Source: Enterobacter asburiae
GTDB lineage: Bacteria > Pseudomonadota > Gammaproteobacteria > Enterobacterales > Enterobacteriaceae
DNA length: 64,000 nucleotides
Direction of reading: 5' to 3'
Assembly (NCBI RefSeq): GCF_024599655.1
Contig: NZ_CP102247.1
Location: forward strand, 3,038,001 to 3,102,000
Shown here one piece after another: positions 9,633 to 18,272 of this stretch; within the stretch, counting starts at the first letter, position 1, and each line of letters begins with the position of its first letter. Made by a program: the position numbers and the translations under genes. The notes below the pieces were generated by a model, which was not told where the DNA came from, searched no databases, and was given only the letters and a program-made list of their open reading frames with translations.

Positions 9633-10862
9633 TTAACTGACCGCATTCTCCCCGGCCCAGACCGTCGCCTTTCTCATCGCCTCAACTACCTCCTCATCCG
9701 ACAGCCCCAGCGCCTGGCGAACTCTGGTCGCCTCGTCCCACTGCTGCTGTTCATAGTACCGGCAAAGGCTCACCATATCGGCTAACCTTCCCTCCTGGTG
9801 ACACAGCGCATTGCTCACGCTCTGCGGCACCGCAATTTGCTTCATCAACTCGGCCATCGGCACCTCAAGGAGGGTATCGAGCAGAGAAAACAGGCCACAC
9901 ATGAAGGCATTTTCAGCCAGCGCCGGTTCTTTCATCGTCTCAGCTATCAGCTCACAGAACTTGCCGCGCATCATACTCAACGGGTAAAGCTCGCTGACGG
10001 TGTCATTGCCCGCACTGGCGAGGACCACGACGGCAACAAACCGCCTCAGCTGGTTTTCCCCGAGGTATCTGAGCACTTCACTCAGGGTTAACTTACTGAA
10101 ATTACATGCACCGATATGTTTAAATGCGGTGTGTTTCATGTAGCGCATGATCTTCCAGGACAGCGTGAGGTCGGTTTTAATCAACGACTCGACGATCCGA
10201 AAATCAGGCTTATTGCGCCCAACCTCCATTTGCAGCCGAAAAATTGCCAGCTGATTTTGCGATAGCCGTTTATATTTAATGACCTCCGGACGGCAGAAAA
10301 AATAGCCCTGAAACAGCGAGAATCCCTCTTCCCTGTATTGGTTGAATTCCTCTTTAGTCTCAATTTTTTCAGCGAGATATTTAATATGCCCGGTCAGATG
10401 TTTACGTTCTTTCAGATACGCTTTAATTTGCGCTAAGGAATAATTCCTGACGTCAAATTTCAGTATAGAAATATAGGGTAAAAAAGCATCCCATTCTGGA
10501 GCAAGGGTGAAATCATCAAGCGCAAACTGATAGCCGTGCGCATTCATCTCCCTGACGGCCTGCAGCAGTTCAGCCCCTGGCACAGCATCTTCAAGGATCT
10601 CAATGACCACGCTCTCTTTATCCAGCGCTTCTCCGCTGCGGTCAATGACCATTCGCGACGGAAAATTAATAAACGACGTATGCGCCCCGGCGATGCGCTG
10701 GGAAGGCACGCATAAAAACTGATCGGATATCATTCTGGAGGTGGCATATTCCGCCGACACGTCCGGAAAACGGTTTGTCATCCCATCTCTGAAGAGCAGC
10801 TCATAGGCCACCGTATTCATTTCAGGGTTAAAAATGGGTTGTCGCGCAATAAATCCGTACAT
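9633..10862 (-). CDS. EAL and HDOD domain protein (YuxH/CdgJ type)
   Basis: Predicted cyclic-di-GMP-related signalling protein of 409 residues. The N-terminal EAL-like domain (about 1-200) has YELLFRD in place of EAL. It keeps several residues that align with the catalytic set: E21, N66, E88, D116-D117, K135, E165 and Q185 of FQGYFF. The DDFG loop is altered to DDFTLAPEW. The C-terminal HDOD domain (about 200-390) follows. In Vibrio, CdgJ-type proteins affect motility without diesterase activity. GGAGG precedes the ATG. It is divergent from a chemoreceptor and absent at this position in E. coli K-12. Whether it cleaves or merely binds c-di-GMP is open. Confidence 0.85.
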   Translation of the reverse strand: MYGFIARQPIFNPEMNTVAYELLFRDGMTNRFPDVSAEYATSRMISDQFLCVPSQRIAGAHTSFINFPSRMVIDRSGEALDKESVVIEILEDAVPGAELLQAVREMNAHGYQFALDDFTLAPEWDAFLPYISILKFDVRNYSLAQIKAYLKERKHLTGHIKYLAEKIETKEEFNQYREEGFSLFQGYFFCRPEVIKYKRLSQNQLAIFRLQMEVGRNKPDFRIVESLIKTDLTLSWKIMRYMKHTAFKHIGACNFSKLTLSEVLRYLGENQLRRFVAVVVLASAGNDTVSELYPLSMMRGKFCELIAETMKEPALAENAFMCGLFSLLDTLLEVPMAELMKQIAVPQSVSNALCHQEGRLADMVSLCRYYEQQQWDEATRVRQALGLSDEEVVEAMRKATVWAGENAVS

Positions 10863-11027
10863 ATCCCATCCTCCTCTACAACTTTATTATTTATTAGCAT
10901 CCTCTTTCTACACGACGATAACGAGCATTATCGAGCACTATTTTGATTGAATGCACAAAATAAAAGCATCCACACTAATTAACGGGATTTATATGTTCAG
11001 GATTTAAATTAAATATACCTGGCGATC

Positions 11028-11055
11028 TACAGAAAGAGGAAAAAATATCCGATAA
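11028..11055 (+). promoter_or_regulatory. Candidate sigma-28 (FliA) promoter of the chemoreceptor gene
   Basis: TCCGATAA (11048-11055) matches seven of eight bases of the FliA -10 GCCGATAA. Upstream, TACAGAAA (11028-11035) is a partial match to TAAAGTTT with a 12-base spacer (11 is usual). It lies 45 bases before the ATG. It would place the receptor in the late flagellar regulon. Confidence 0.55.
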
Positions 11056-11100
11056 GGAATAGGTGCCTGCCCGACATGCACAATATTACGGGAGAAGAGA

Positions 11101-13032
11101 ATGAAAGACGCCATGGTCCGAAGACAAAAAATAAGAGTCAAGACGTTGATGCTATTGTCCATTTTCCTCACCGTGACGGTGGGCTTTACGGCAACGATCG
11201 GGTTTATGATGTGGCAGTGGATGGCGCAGCAGGAGGTTCTGGCCAAAAAACATATCCGCCAGATTGCCGAGGTGCAATCGATGCAGGTCAGCAAACAGCT
11301 GGATTCTGCCCTGACTGCCGCCCGGGACATGGGCAACAGCGCCCTGGCGCTGCGCGAGGCGGGGGTATCCGATCGCCAGAGCCTGAACCAGCTGCTCATT
11401 CACTATCTGTCGGCTCATCCACAGTTTCTCTCTATGTCGATGGCCTTTGAGCCCAACGCGTTCGACGATAAAGATGCCGCCTGGGCCGGTCAGAGCGGTG
11501 AAGATCCTGCCGGGCGCTATGCCCGCTACGTTGACCGGGATGCCACCGGCAAACCGGCATTACACCTGCTGACGGACATCGAAACCCCCGGCAGCGGTGA
11601 TTACTATCTGCTGCCGAAACAACGGCATAAAGATGTGATCATCGAGCCCTATATTTATCCCTACAACGGCGTGGACGTGATGCTCACCTCGATTGCCGCC
11701 CCCATCATGCGCGACGGTCAGTTTCTGGGCTCGGTCACCTCTGATTTCTCCCTCGCCACGCTGCAATCGACCATTGGAGCGATTAAACCGTGGAACGGCA
11801 CAGGCTACGCCCTGCTCCTCTCCGCGGGTAATAACGTGGTATCCAGCCCGGACAAGCGAGCGGCAGGCAAGCCTTACGCCGGTCAGATTACCGGTCATGA
11901 CGTCACCCGGGTAAGCGATCCGCTGCTGAAGGAGGACGTGTTCATCACCTGGCAGGACATCGCCGTCGGTAACAGCCAGACGCCGTGGAAACTCGCCATT
12001 ATCACGCCGGTCAGCGAAGTGATGGCCGAAGCGCGCGCATTTTTACTGAAAGCCATCGTCCTGATGGTATTAAGCATCGTGGCTGTTAGCCTGGTCATGG
12101 CGCAGATCTTTACCCGCAAAGTTGACCGTCCGGTGGGGGGTGAACCTTCGGAAGCCGCCGGGATCGCCCTGGCCGTCGCCCGGGGGGATCTGAACAACCC
12201 CATCCCGGTGCGTTCCGGGGATACCCACAGCATTTTTTATGCCCTGCACACGATGCAGATGCAGCTCAAGCGCATCGTCGACAATATCAGCGAAGCCAGC
12301 CATTCCGTACACGGCGGCACCAGCGAAATTTCGGCGGGCAACCTTGACCTCGCCTCGCGAACCGAAGAACAGGCGGCTGCGATTGTTGAAACGGCAGCCA
12401 GCATGGAAGAGATTTCGGTCACGGTGAAAAATAACGCCGACAACGCCCATAAGGCGACCACGCTGACCGATCGCGCCGCGAGCCTCGCCGGGCATGGCGA
12501 AACGCTGGTAAACGACGTGGTCGTGGTGATTGGGGAGATTGATGAGAGCGCGCGTAAGATCGGTGAGATTAACAGCATTGTCGATGGCATCGCCTTCCAG
12601 ACCAATATCCTGGCGCTGAATGCTGCCGTTGAAGCGGCGCGAGCTGGCGAACAGGGGCGCGGCTTCGCGGTTGTCGCAGGGGAAGTGCGCAATCTTGCCC
12701 AGCGAAGCGCCAACGCGGCAAAAGAGATCTCTCAGCTGATTGCCGAGTCCTCAGGCCGCGTAAGCAAAGGCGTTGAGCTGGTCAATGAAACCGGGGTGAT
12801 GATGAAACAGGTGATTGAAGCGGTATCGCATGTGCATCTGGTTATCAACGATATCGTTCAGGCGCTGGACGAGCAAAATCGGGGGATTAGCCAGGTCAGC
12901 ACCGCCGTTAACCAGATGGACAGTACAACCCAGCAGAACGCCTCACTGGTTCAGCAGATCTCCGCGGCGGCACTCTCGCTGGATGAGCAGGCTAAATCGC
13001 TCGAGAAGACGCTGGCGTTCTTCCATTCATAA
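11101..13032 (+). CDS. Methyl-accepting chemotaxis protein with dCache sensor
   Basis: Transmembrane chemoreceptor, 643 residues. Helix 1 (about 12-37), a periplasmic double-Cache sensor (about 40-310, with a GRYARYVDRD segment and a YPYNGVDVMLTS segment), helix 2 (about 314-336), HAMP (about 337-390) and the signalling hairpin whose tip reads IAFQTNILALNAAVEAARAGEQGRG near 497-520. There is no C-terminal NWETF tether for CheR/CheB; the protein ends in AFFHS. The ligand cannot be told; dCache domains often bind amino acids or organic acids. GGGAG precedes the ATG and a sigma-28-like promoter lies upstream. Not present here in E. coli K-12. Confidence 0.93.
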   Translation: MKDAMVRRQKIRVKTLMLLSIFLTVTVGFTATIGFMMWQWMAQQEVLAKKHIRQIAEVQSMQVSKQLDSALTAARDMGNSALALREAGVSDRQSLNQLLIHYLSAHPQFLSMSMAFEPNAFDDKDAAWAGQSGEDPAGRYARYVDRDATGKPALHLLTDIETPGSGDYYLLPKQRHKDVIIEPYIYPYNGVDVMLTSIAAPIMRDGQFLGSVTSDFSLATLQSTIGAIKPWNGTGYALLLSAGNNVVSSPDKRAAGKPYAGQITGHDVTRVSDPLLKEDVFITWQDIAVGNSQTPWKLAIITPVSEVMAEARAFLLKAIVLMVLSIVAVSLVMAQIFTRKVDRPVGGEPSEAAGIALAVARGDLNNPIPVRSGDTHSIFYALHTMQMQLKRIVDNISEASHSVHGGTSEISAGNLDLASRTEEQAAAIVETAASMEEISVTVKNNADNAHKATTLTDRAASLAGHGETLVNDVVVVIGEIDESARKIGEINSIVDGIAFQTNILALNAAVEAARAGEQGRGFAVVAGEVRNLAQRSANAAKEISQLIAESSGRVSKGVELVNETGVMMKQVIEAVSHVHLVINDIVQALDEQNRGISQVSTAVNQMDSTTQQNASLVQQISAAALSLDEQAKSLEKTLAFFHS

Positions 13033-13035
13033 CTA

Positions 13036-13068
13036 AACGGGCACCCGCTTGACGGGTGCCCGTTTTCT
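13036..13068. terminator. Strong bidirectional terminator between the chemoreceptor gene and cobB
   Basis: A perfect 12-bp stem (13036-13047 AACGGGCACCCG with 13053-13064) and five-base loop, followed by TTCTCT, four bases after the receptor stop. On the other strand it serves the convergent cobB transcript. Confidence 0.88.
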
Positions 13069-13077
13069 CTCTTACCG

Positions 13078-13899
13078 CTACAGCCCTTTCAGCAGCTTGT
13101 CGACAAACTCCGGGACGACCGTGCTTGCCAGACCGTAGTGTTTCTCTTCAAACTCGCTGCCCACCTGGCTTGGCTCAAGGTTCAGTTCAACCGTATGCGC
13201 ACCGTGCAGTCGCGCTTCGTGGACAAACCCCGCCGCCGGGTAAACATGACCGGATGTGCCGATGGCGATAAACACGTCGGCCATCGCCAGGGCGCTGTAG
13301 ATCTCATCCATGCCCAGCGGCATTTCGCCGAACCAGACCACGTGCGGACGCAGGCGCGACGGGAACTGGCAGCAGTGGCACTTATCCTCTGGCAGCACGT
13401 CTTCTTTCCAGTCCAGCACCTGGCCGCTCCAGGCGCAGCGAACCTTGAGCAGCTCGCCGTGCATGTGAATGATGTTCTTGTTACCGGCCCGCTCGTGCAG
13501 GTTGTCGATATTCTGCGTGACCAGCAGAAAACGATCGCCGAGCTCCTCTTCCAGCTTTGCCAGCGCCAGATGCGCCGCATTCGGCGCAACTTCAGGCTGC
13601 TGAAGCTGACGACGGCGGGCGTTGTAAAACGCCTGCACGAGATCCGGGTCGCGGGCAAAGCCTTCCGGCGTGGCCACATCCTCCACCCGGTGCTCTTCCC
13701 ACAGCCCGTCCGCCGCGCGGAAGGTTCGAATTCCTGACTCGGCGGAGATCCCCGCCCCGGTCAGCACCACCACTCTGGGTTTATCCATCGCTTCTGGCAT
13801 CATTCTGTCTCTGAAAAAGATCCGCTGGCGCAAGCGCTCACGCAAGCGGCGTTTGTTTTTGCGAAAACGGCTGAGTCGACCCTGGCGACGCGACAGCAT
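13078..13899 (-). CDS. cobB: NAD-dependent protein deacylase CobB (sirtuin)
   Basis: Sirtuin that removes acetyl and succinyl groups from lysines, for example on acetyl-CoA synthetase. 273 residues. GAGISAESGIRTFR binds NAD, H147 in HMHGELLKVRC is the catalytic base, and Y92 and R95 mark a desuccinylase. Zinc-region cysteines C155 and C174-C177 are present. The basic N-terminus (RRQGRLSRFRKNKRRLRERLRQR) fits the longer CobB isoform. It is about six residues shorter at the C-terminus than E. coli CobB. Last gene of lolCDE-nagK-cobB, 14 bases after nagK. Confidence 0.95.
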   Translation of the reverse strand: MLSRRQGRLSRFRKNKRRLRERLRQRIFFRDRMMPEAMDKPRVVVLTGAGISAESGIRTFRAADGLWEEHRVEDVATPEGFARDPDLVQAFYNARRRQLQQPEVAPNAAHLALAKLEEELGDRFLLVTQNIDNLHERAGNKNIIHMHGELLKVRCAWSGQVLDWKEDVLPEDKCHCCQFPSRLRPHVVWFGEMPLGMDEIYSALAMADVFIAIGTSGHVYPAAGFVHEARLHGAHTVELNLEPSQVGSEFEEKHYGLASTVVPEFVDKLLKGL

Positions 13900-13913
13900 A
13901 GAAACCTCGTAAA

Positions 13914-14825
13914 CTAATCGGTGAGATGAAGGAATGCGGCTCCGCGCATGCCTCCTGCGTCCCCGTGTCGCGCGCGTTCAATACGCGGCACGCGGGCAAC
14001 CGGCAATAAATGTCGGGGCAAACGCCCGGACAACCGTTCCGTAATCGCGGTAAAGTTTGAAAGCCCTCCTCCTATCACCAGCAGATCCGGGTCGACGATG
14101 GTGAGAATATTTCCCAGACATACCGCCAGCAGATCCAGATAGCGCTCGACGTGCTCACGCGCCTGCGCATCACCTTGCTCCCACAGGGTAATGATTTGAG
14201 GGGCCTCAAGTTTCTGATGATAGAAGTGTTCGTAAAGCCATGCAAACCCGCGGCCGGAGAGATAGTTCTCAATACAGCCGTGCTGGCCGCAGCCGCAGCG
14301 GGTCAGCGGGAAATCGCGCCCCACGACTTCCAGGGCATCCACCGGGAGACGGATATGACCAAATTCGCCGGTGATGTAGCTTCGCCCGGTAATGGGCTTG
14401 CCGTTGATGACAATCCCCCCGCCGACGCCGGTACCGAGGATCAGCCCCATCACCAGCGGATACTGACGGAACTCATCGTCCCAGGCTTCGGAGAGCGCAA
14501 AGCAGTTGGCATCATTGTCTAAACGCACGTCGCGTTCAAGGAGGGCAGAGAGATCGGCGCGGAGAGGTTTACCGCTGGCGGCAGGCACGTTGGCGGCATA
14601 CAGCGTGCCGTCGTCCGTTTCGGGCATACCCGGAATGCCGATGCCGACGCTGCCTTTGACGCCAAAGCGTTCATCGGCTTGCGCCACCAGCGCGGCAATC
14701 GCGGTTAAAAATTCGTCGTAGCTTTCGCGCGGCGTGGGAACGCGGGTTTCCCACTGCAGCTTGAGGTCTTTATCAAACACGCCGAGCGCAATCTTGGTGC
14801 CGCCAATATCAAATCCGTAATACAT
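13914..14825 (-). CDS. nagK: N-acetyl-D-glucosamine kinase
   Basis: ROK-family sugar kinase that phosphorylates GlcNAc recovered from peptidoglycan turnover. 303 residues. The N-terminal phosphate loop FDIGGTKIALG, catalytic aspartate in DNDANCF, ATP-binding GLILGTGVGGG and the ROK zinc motif GCGQHGCIENYLSG are visible. It lies 53 bases after lolE on the same strand, and cobB follows. Together with nagZ at 28183 it is part of cell-wall recycling. Confidence 0.95.
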   Translation of the reverse strand: MYYGFDIGGTKIALGVFDKDLKLQWETRVPTPRESYDEFLTAIAALVAQADERFGVKGSVGIGIPGMPETDDGTLYAANVPAASGKPLRADLSALLERDVRLDNDANCFALSEAWDDEFRQYPLVMGLILGTGVGGGIVINGKPITGRSYITGEFGHIRLPVDALEVVGRDFPLTRCGCGQHGCIENYLSGRGFAWLYEHFYHQKLEAPQIITLWEQGDAQAREHVERYLDLLAVCLGNILTIVDPDLLVIGGGLSNFTAITERLSGRLPRHLLPVARVPRIERARHGDAGGMRGAAFLHLTD

Positions 14826-14878
14826 AACGCATTCCTCTTTTAACCTGGCGGCCCGAAAGCCGCTAGATCATGACGTAA

Positions 14879-16123
14879 TTACTGGCCACTTAATACCCTC
14901 GCCGGATCAATTCGGCTTGCGCGACGCGCCGGATACCAGCTTGCCAGCAGACTCAGTAAAAGTGCTGTAACCAGCACATAAAAAACGTCCAGCCAGTGCA
15001 GTTCAGACGGCAGGAAGTCAATAAAGTAGATATCACCCGACAGGAACTGGTGGCCGATAAGCTTTTCGATCCCGTTGATAATCGGCGTCAGCTGCAGGGA
15101 AACCACCACGCCAATCACCACGCCGCACAGGCTGCCGAACAACCCCGCCAGCAAACCGTACCAGACGAAGATGGCGCGAATAAGACCGTCTTTCGCCCCC
15201 AGCGTACGCAGCACGGCGATGTCGCCGCTCTTGTCCTTGACCGCCATCACCAGCGTGGAGACGATATTAAAGCACGCCACACCAATCACCAGCACCATCG
15301 CCAGATACATAATCGCGCGGATCATCTGGATATCACGGTACATATACCCGTAAGTGCCGATCCAGCTCTTGATATAGACATAGTTATTGGTCACGCTGCC
15401 CGCGTCGCGTACCAGCTTGTTGGCGTTAAAGACGTCGTTCACCTTGATGGCAATGCCCGTCACGCTGTCGCCCATATCGAGATACTGGCGCGCATCTTCC
15501 ATCGGCACCATCGCAAAGCTGTGATCGAGCTGACCGCTCAGCTGAAGAATACCGGTGACGTGCAGGCGCACGCGCTTAGGCTGCTGCAGCTTGTGGTCTG
15601 CGCTGGCGTTCGGGATCATGATCGACACCCAGTCGCCCTGCTTCACCTTCAGGGCATCGGCAACGCCTTTACCCATGATGATCTGCTGCTCACCGGCCTT
15701 AAAGTTGGCCCACGCGCCGTTCTGCACATAGTTTGGCAGCGCGCTGAGACGCGCTTCCTGGGCGGGGTTGACCCCTTTTACCTGAATGGCGCGCAGGTTT
15801 ACCCCGCTCTCCACCAGCCCGGTAAAGTTGATGTAGGGCGCGGCCGCGGCAATGCCCGGCACTTTTTCAACTTTGTTGAGCGCATCGCTCCAATTTGTCC
15901 ACGGCTGGTTAACCGGCTCGATCTCCCCGTGCGGCACCACCGCCAGAATGCGGTTATTCAGCTCGCGCTCAAAGCCGTTCATGGCGCTTAAGCCCACAAT
16001 CAGCACCGCCACGCCCAGCGCAATACCGATGGTCGAGATGACGGAGATCAGCGACACCATGCCGCCGCGACGGCGGCCGCGGCTAAAACGTAAACCGATG
16101 AGTAACGATAACGGTGACGCCAT
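14879..16123 (-). CDS. lolE: Lipoprotein-releasing ABC transporter permease LolE
   Basis: Inner-membrane permease that, with LolC and LolD, extracts outer-membrane lipoproteins and passes them to LolA. 414 residues, as in E. coli. Topology is one N-terminal helix (about 25-47), a large periplasmic domain (about 48-265) and three C-terminal helices. Signature near the N-terminus: SLISVISTIGIALGVAVLIVG. The stop of lolD and the ATG of lolE share one base (TAATG), so they are coupled. Confidence 0.96.
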   Translation of the reverse strand: MASPLSLLIGLRFSRGRRRGGMVSLISVISTIGIALGVAVLIVGLSAMNGFERELNNRILAVVPHGEIEPVNQPWTNWSDALNKVEKVPGIAAAAPYINFTGLVESGVNLRAIQVKGVNPAQEARLSALPNYVQNGAWANFKAGEQQIIMGKGVADALKVKQGDWVSIMIPNASADHKLQQPKRVRLHVTGILQLSGQLDHSFAMVPMEDARQYLDMGDSVTGIAIKVNDVFNANKLVRDAGSVTNNYVYIKSWIGTYGYMYRDIQMIRAIMYLAMVLVIGVACFNIVSTLVMAVKDKSGDIAVLRTLGAKDGLIRAIFVWYGLLAGLFGSLCGVVIGVVVSLQLTPIINGIEKLIGHQFLSGDIYFIDFLPSELHWLDVFYVLVTALLLSLLASWYPARRASRIDPARVLSGQ

Positions 16124-16824
16124 TACTCTGCTCCCATCAGGGTCAGTTCCGCGTTCAGATGGCCGTCGCGCATCTCAAGCTGACGCCCCATGCGTTTTGC
16201 CAGCTGCAGATCGTGGGTCACGACCAAAAACGCGGTGCCCTGCGAGGCGTTCAGCTCGCCCAGAAGCTGGAAAATACTGTCCGCATTGCGGGCATCCAGG
16301 TTACCGGTAGGCTCATCCGCCAGCACCAGACGCGGGTTGTTGACCAGCGCACGGGCAATCGCCACGCGCTGGCGCTCGCCGCCGGAAAGCTCAGAGGGAC
16401 GATGGTTACCGCGATGGCCCAGCCCTACCGCTTTCAGCATGTCGCTGGCGCGAGCGTTAATTTCTGCCGGTTTCTTTTTGCCAATCAGCAGCGGCATCGC
16501 CACGTTTTCCAGCGCCGTGAAATCCGGCAGCAGGTGGTGGAACTGGTAGATAAAGCCCAGCTCGCGGTTGCGCAGCTCGGCCTTCGCCGCGGAGGACATT
16601 TTGCTCATCGGCTGGCCGGAGAAAATTACGTCACCTTCGGTTGGCGTATCCAGCCCGCCCAGCAGATGCAGCAGCGTACTTTTGCCCGAGCCGGAGCTGC
16701 CGACAATCGCCATCATTTCGCCTTCGCCCACGCTGAAGCTCACATTGTGCAGCACGTCGGTTTGCACAGTGCCTTCCTGATAGCGTTTGGACAGGTTGTC
16801 GCATTGCAACAGGATCTTATTCAT
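16123..16824 (-). CDS. lolD: Lipoprotein-releasing ABC transporter ATPase LolD
   Basis: ATPase of LolCDE, 233 residues. Walker A GSSGSGKST, signature LSGGERQRVAIARAL, Walker B RLVLADEPTGN and the H-loop THD are visible. A longer open frame reaches upstream to 16965, but that part is arginine-rich read-through of lolC; ATG 16824 gives MNKILLQCDNLSKRY, the family N-terminus. It overlaps lolC by eight bases and lolE by one. Confidence 0.96.
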   Translation of the reverse strand: MNKILLQCDNLSKRYQEGTVQTDVLHNVSFSVGEGEMMAIVGSSGSGKSTLLHLLGGLDTPTEGDVIFSGQPMSKMSSAAKAELRNRELGFIYQFHHLLPDFTALENVAMPLLIGKKKPAEINARASDMLKAVGLGHRGNHRPSELSGGERQRVAIARALVNNPRLVLADEPTGNLDARNADSIFQLLGELNASQGTAFLVVTHDLQLAKRMGRQLEMRDGHLNAELTLMGAE

Positions 16825-18016
16825 AACGTAAAGCCTCAGCGGGTTGAGTGGCGGCGGCGCGCCAGGAAGGATAAAGCGTAGAAAGCAGCGCAATGGCCAT
16901 CGCGGCCAGCGCAATACCGACCACCTGCAGCGGCTCGATAGCCACCGGCAGCGCCGCGCCGTCAAGCAGCGCGCCGATGATCGGCATTAAGTTATTAAGC
17001 TGGCTGGCAAGCAATGCCCCCAGCACGGCACCGAGCAGCGCGCCGATGATACCGGCACTGGCCCCCTGCACCATAAACACCGCCATGATCTGGCGCGGCG
17101 TGAGCCCCTGTGTTTGAAGAATGGCGACTTCGCCCTGCTTCTCCATCACCATCAGGCCCAGCGAGGTGATGATGTTAAATGCGGCCACGGCCACGATCAG
17201 GCTCAGCAGCAGCCCCATCATGTTTTTTTCCATCCGCACAGCCTGGAACAATTCGCCTTTGCGCTCGCGCCAGTCCTGCCATTTGGTGCCGTCCGGCAGT
17301 TTTTGCTGGCTGAGGGTATCGACCTTCAGCGGCGCGTCGAGCCACAGGCGCCAGCCGGTGATGTTCCCTGCCGGGTAGCGCATCAGGCGTGAAGCATCCT
17401 GAATGTTAACCAGCATCTGGTAGCCATCGACTTCGCTGTTGGCGGCAAAGGTACCAATCACGTTGAACAGGCGCTGGCTTGGCAGGCGCCCCATCGGCGT
17501 AAACTGGCTGGCAGAAGGCACCATCACGCGCAGCTGATCGCCACGGTTGACGCCAAGCTGGCCGGCAAGCTGTTCACCCAGAATCACGTTGTATTTTCCG
17601 GCTTCCAGATCGGTCTGCTTCACGTTAACCAGATACGGCGTCAGCGGATCGTTTTGCGCCGGGTCAATACCCAGCATCACGCCGACCGCCACGCTGCGGG
17701 CGCTTTGCAGCACCACGTCGCCGGTCGTCAACGGCGCAACGCGCGTGACGCCCTGTAACTTCGCCGCGCTTTCCGGCAGCTGTTGCGGGTTAACCGAACC
17801 GTTGGATGATGAGAGAACGGCCTGCGGCATCAGCCCCAGGATATTGTTTTGCAGCTCGCGTTCGAAGCCATTCATGACGGAAAGCACCGTCACCAGTGCC
17901 ATCACGCCAAGCGTAATGCCAATAGTCGAAAGCCAGGAGACAAAGCGACCGAAGCGGTCCGCGGCGCGCCCACGCATGTAACGTAAGCCTATGAAGAGTG
18001 CGACAGGTTGATACAT
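16817..18016 (-). CDS. lolC: Lipoprotein-releasing ABC transporter permease LolC
   Basis: Partner permease of LolE, 399 residues as in E. coli. One N-terminal helix, a periplasmic domain with the hook region that recruits LolA (about 50-265), then three helices. N-terminal MYQPVALFIGLRYMRGRAADRFG and C-terminal ATQPAEALRYE are typical. First gene of lolCDE-nagK-cobB. Two repeated palindromes lie in the 256-base divergent gap toward ycfT. Confidence 0.96.
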   Translation of the reverse strand: MYQPVALFIGLRYMRGRAADRFGRFVSWLSTIGITLGVMALVTVLSVMNGFERELQNNILGLMPQAVLSSSNGSVNPQQLPESAAKLQGVTRVAPLTTGDVVLQSARSVAVGVMLGIDPAQNDPLTPYLVNVKQTDLEAGKYNVILGEQLAGQLGVNRGDQLRVMVPSASQFTPMGRLPSQRLFNVIGTFAANSEVDGYQMLVNIQDASRLMRYPAGNITGWRLWLDAPLKVDTLSQQKLPDGTKWQDWRERKGELFQAVRMEKNMMGLLLSLIVAVAAFNIITSLGLMVMEKQGEVAILQTQGLTPRQIMAVFMVQGASAGIIGALLGAVLGALLASQLNNLMPIIGALLDGAALPVAIEPLQVVGIALAAMAIALLSTLYPSWRAAATQPAEALRYE

Positions 18017-18105
18017 GAAATCCGTCTGTTTGCTGATAGCAGACCCACGAGTATATAAGCGAATCCGTTAAGCGTAAATGACTGAAACAGTAAGCTTTGG
18101 TAATC

Positions 18106-18182
18106 ATTTTTCCGAAAAATTCAGATAAATCAGGGTGCTATTGTCTGAATACTCGCCTCGCAACCTCCACCTTTTCCGAAAA
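18106..18182. promoter_or_regulatory. Two TTTTCCGAAAA palindromes between lolC and ycfT
   Basis: ATTTTTC-C-GAAAAAT (18106-18120) is a perfect palindrome. A second copy of its core, TTTTC-C-GAAAA, occurs at 18172-18182, centre-to-centre distance 64 bases (about six helical turns). They lie in the divergent gap and could be a paired operator. No regulator is implied by the motif itself. Confidence 0.4.
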
Positions 18183-18272
18183 ACCTCCTGATACAGACTG
18201 TTACCCATTACATCCTGGTGTCGTTTTACAACAATTGCTCGTTCGTTTATGGCAATAAGGTAGTGGCGAACA

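Noticed and set aside
10928..10960. Possible sigma-28 promoter for the EAL-HDOD gene
   Set aside because: CTCGATAA on the minus strand resembles a FliA -10, but no -35 sequence is found at the right distance.
14996..15991. 331-codon plus-strand frame opposite lolE
   Set aside because: Histidine-, arginine- and glutamine-rich antisense shadow of a conserved gene, with no start signals.
16825..16965. N-terminal extension of LolD
   Set aside because: Arginine/tryptophan-rich read-through of lolC; ATG 16824 gives the conserved LolD start.
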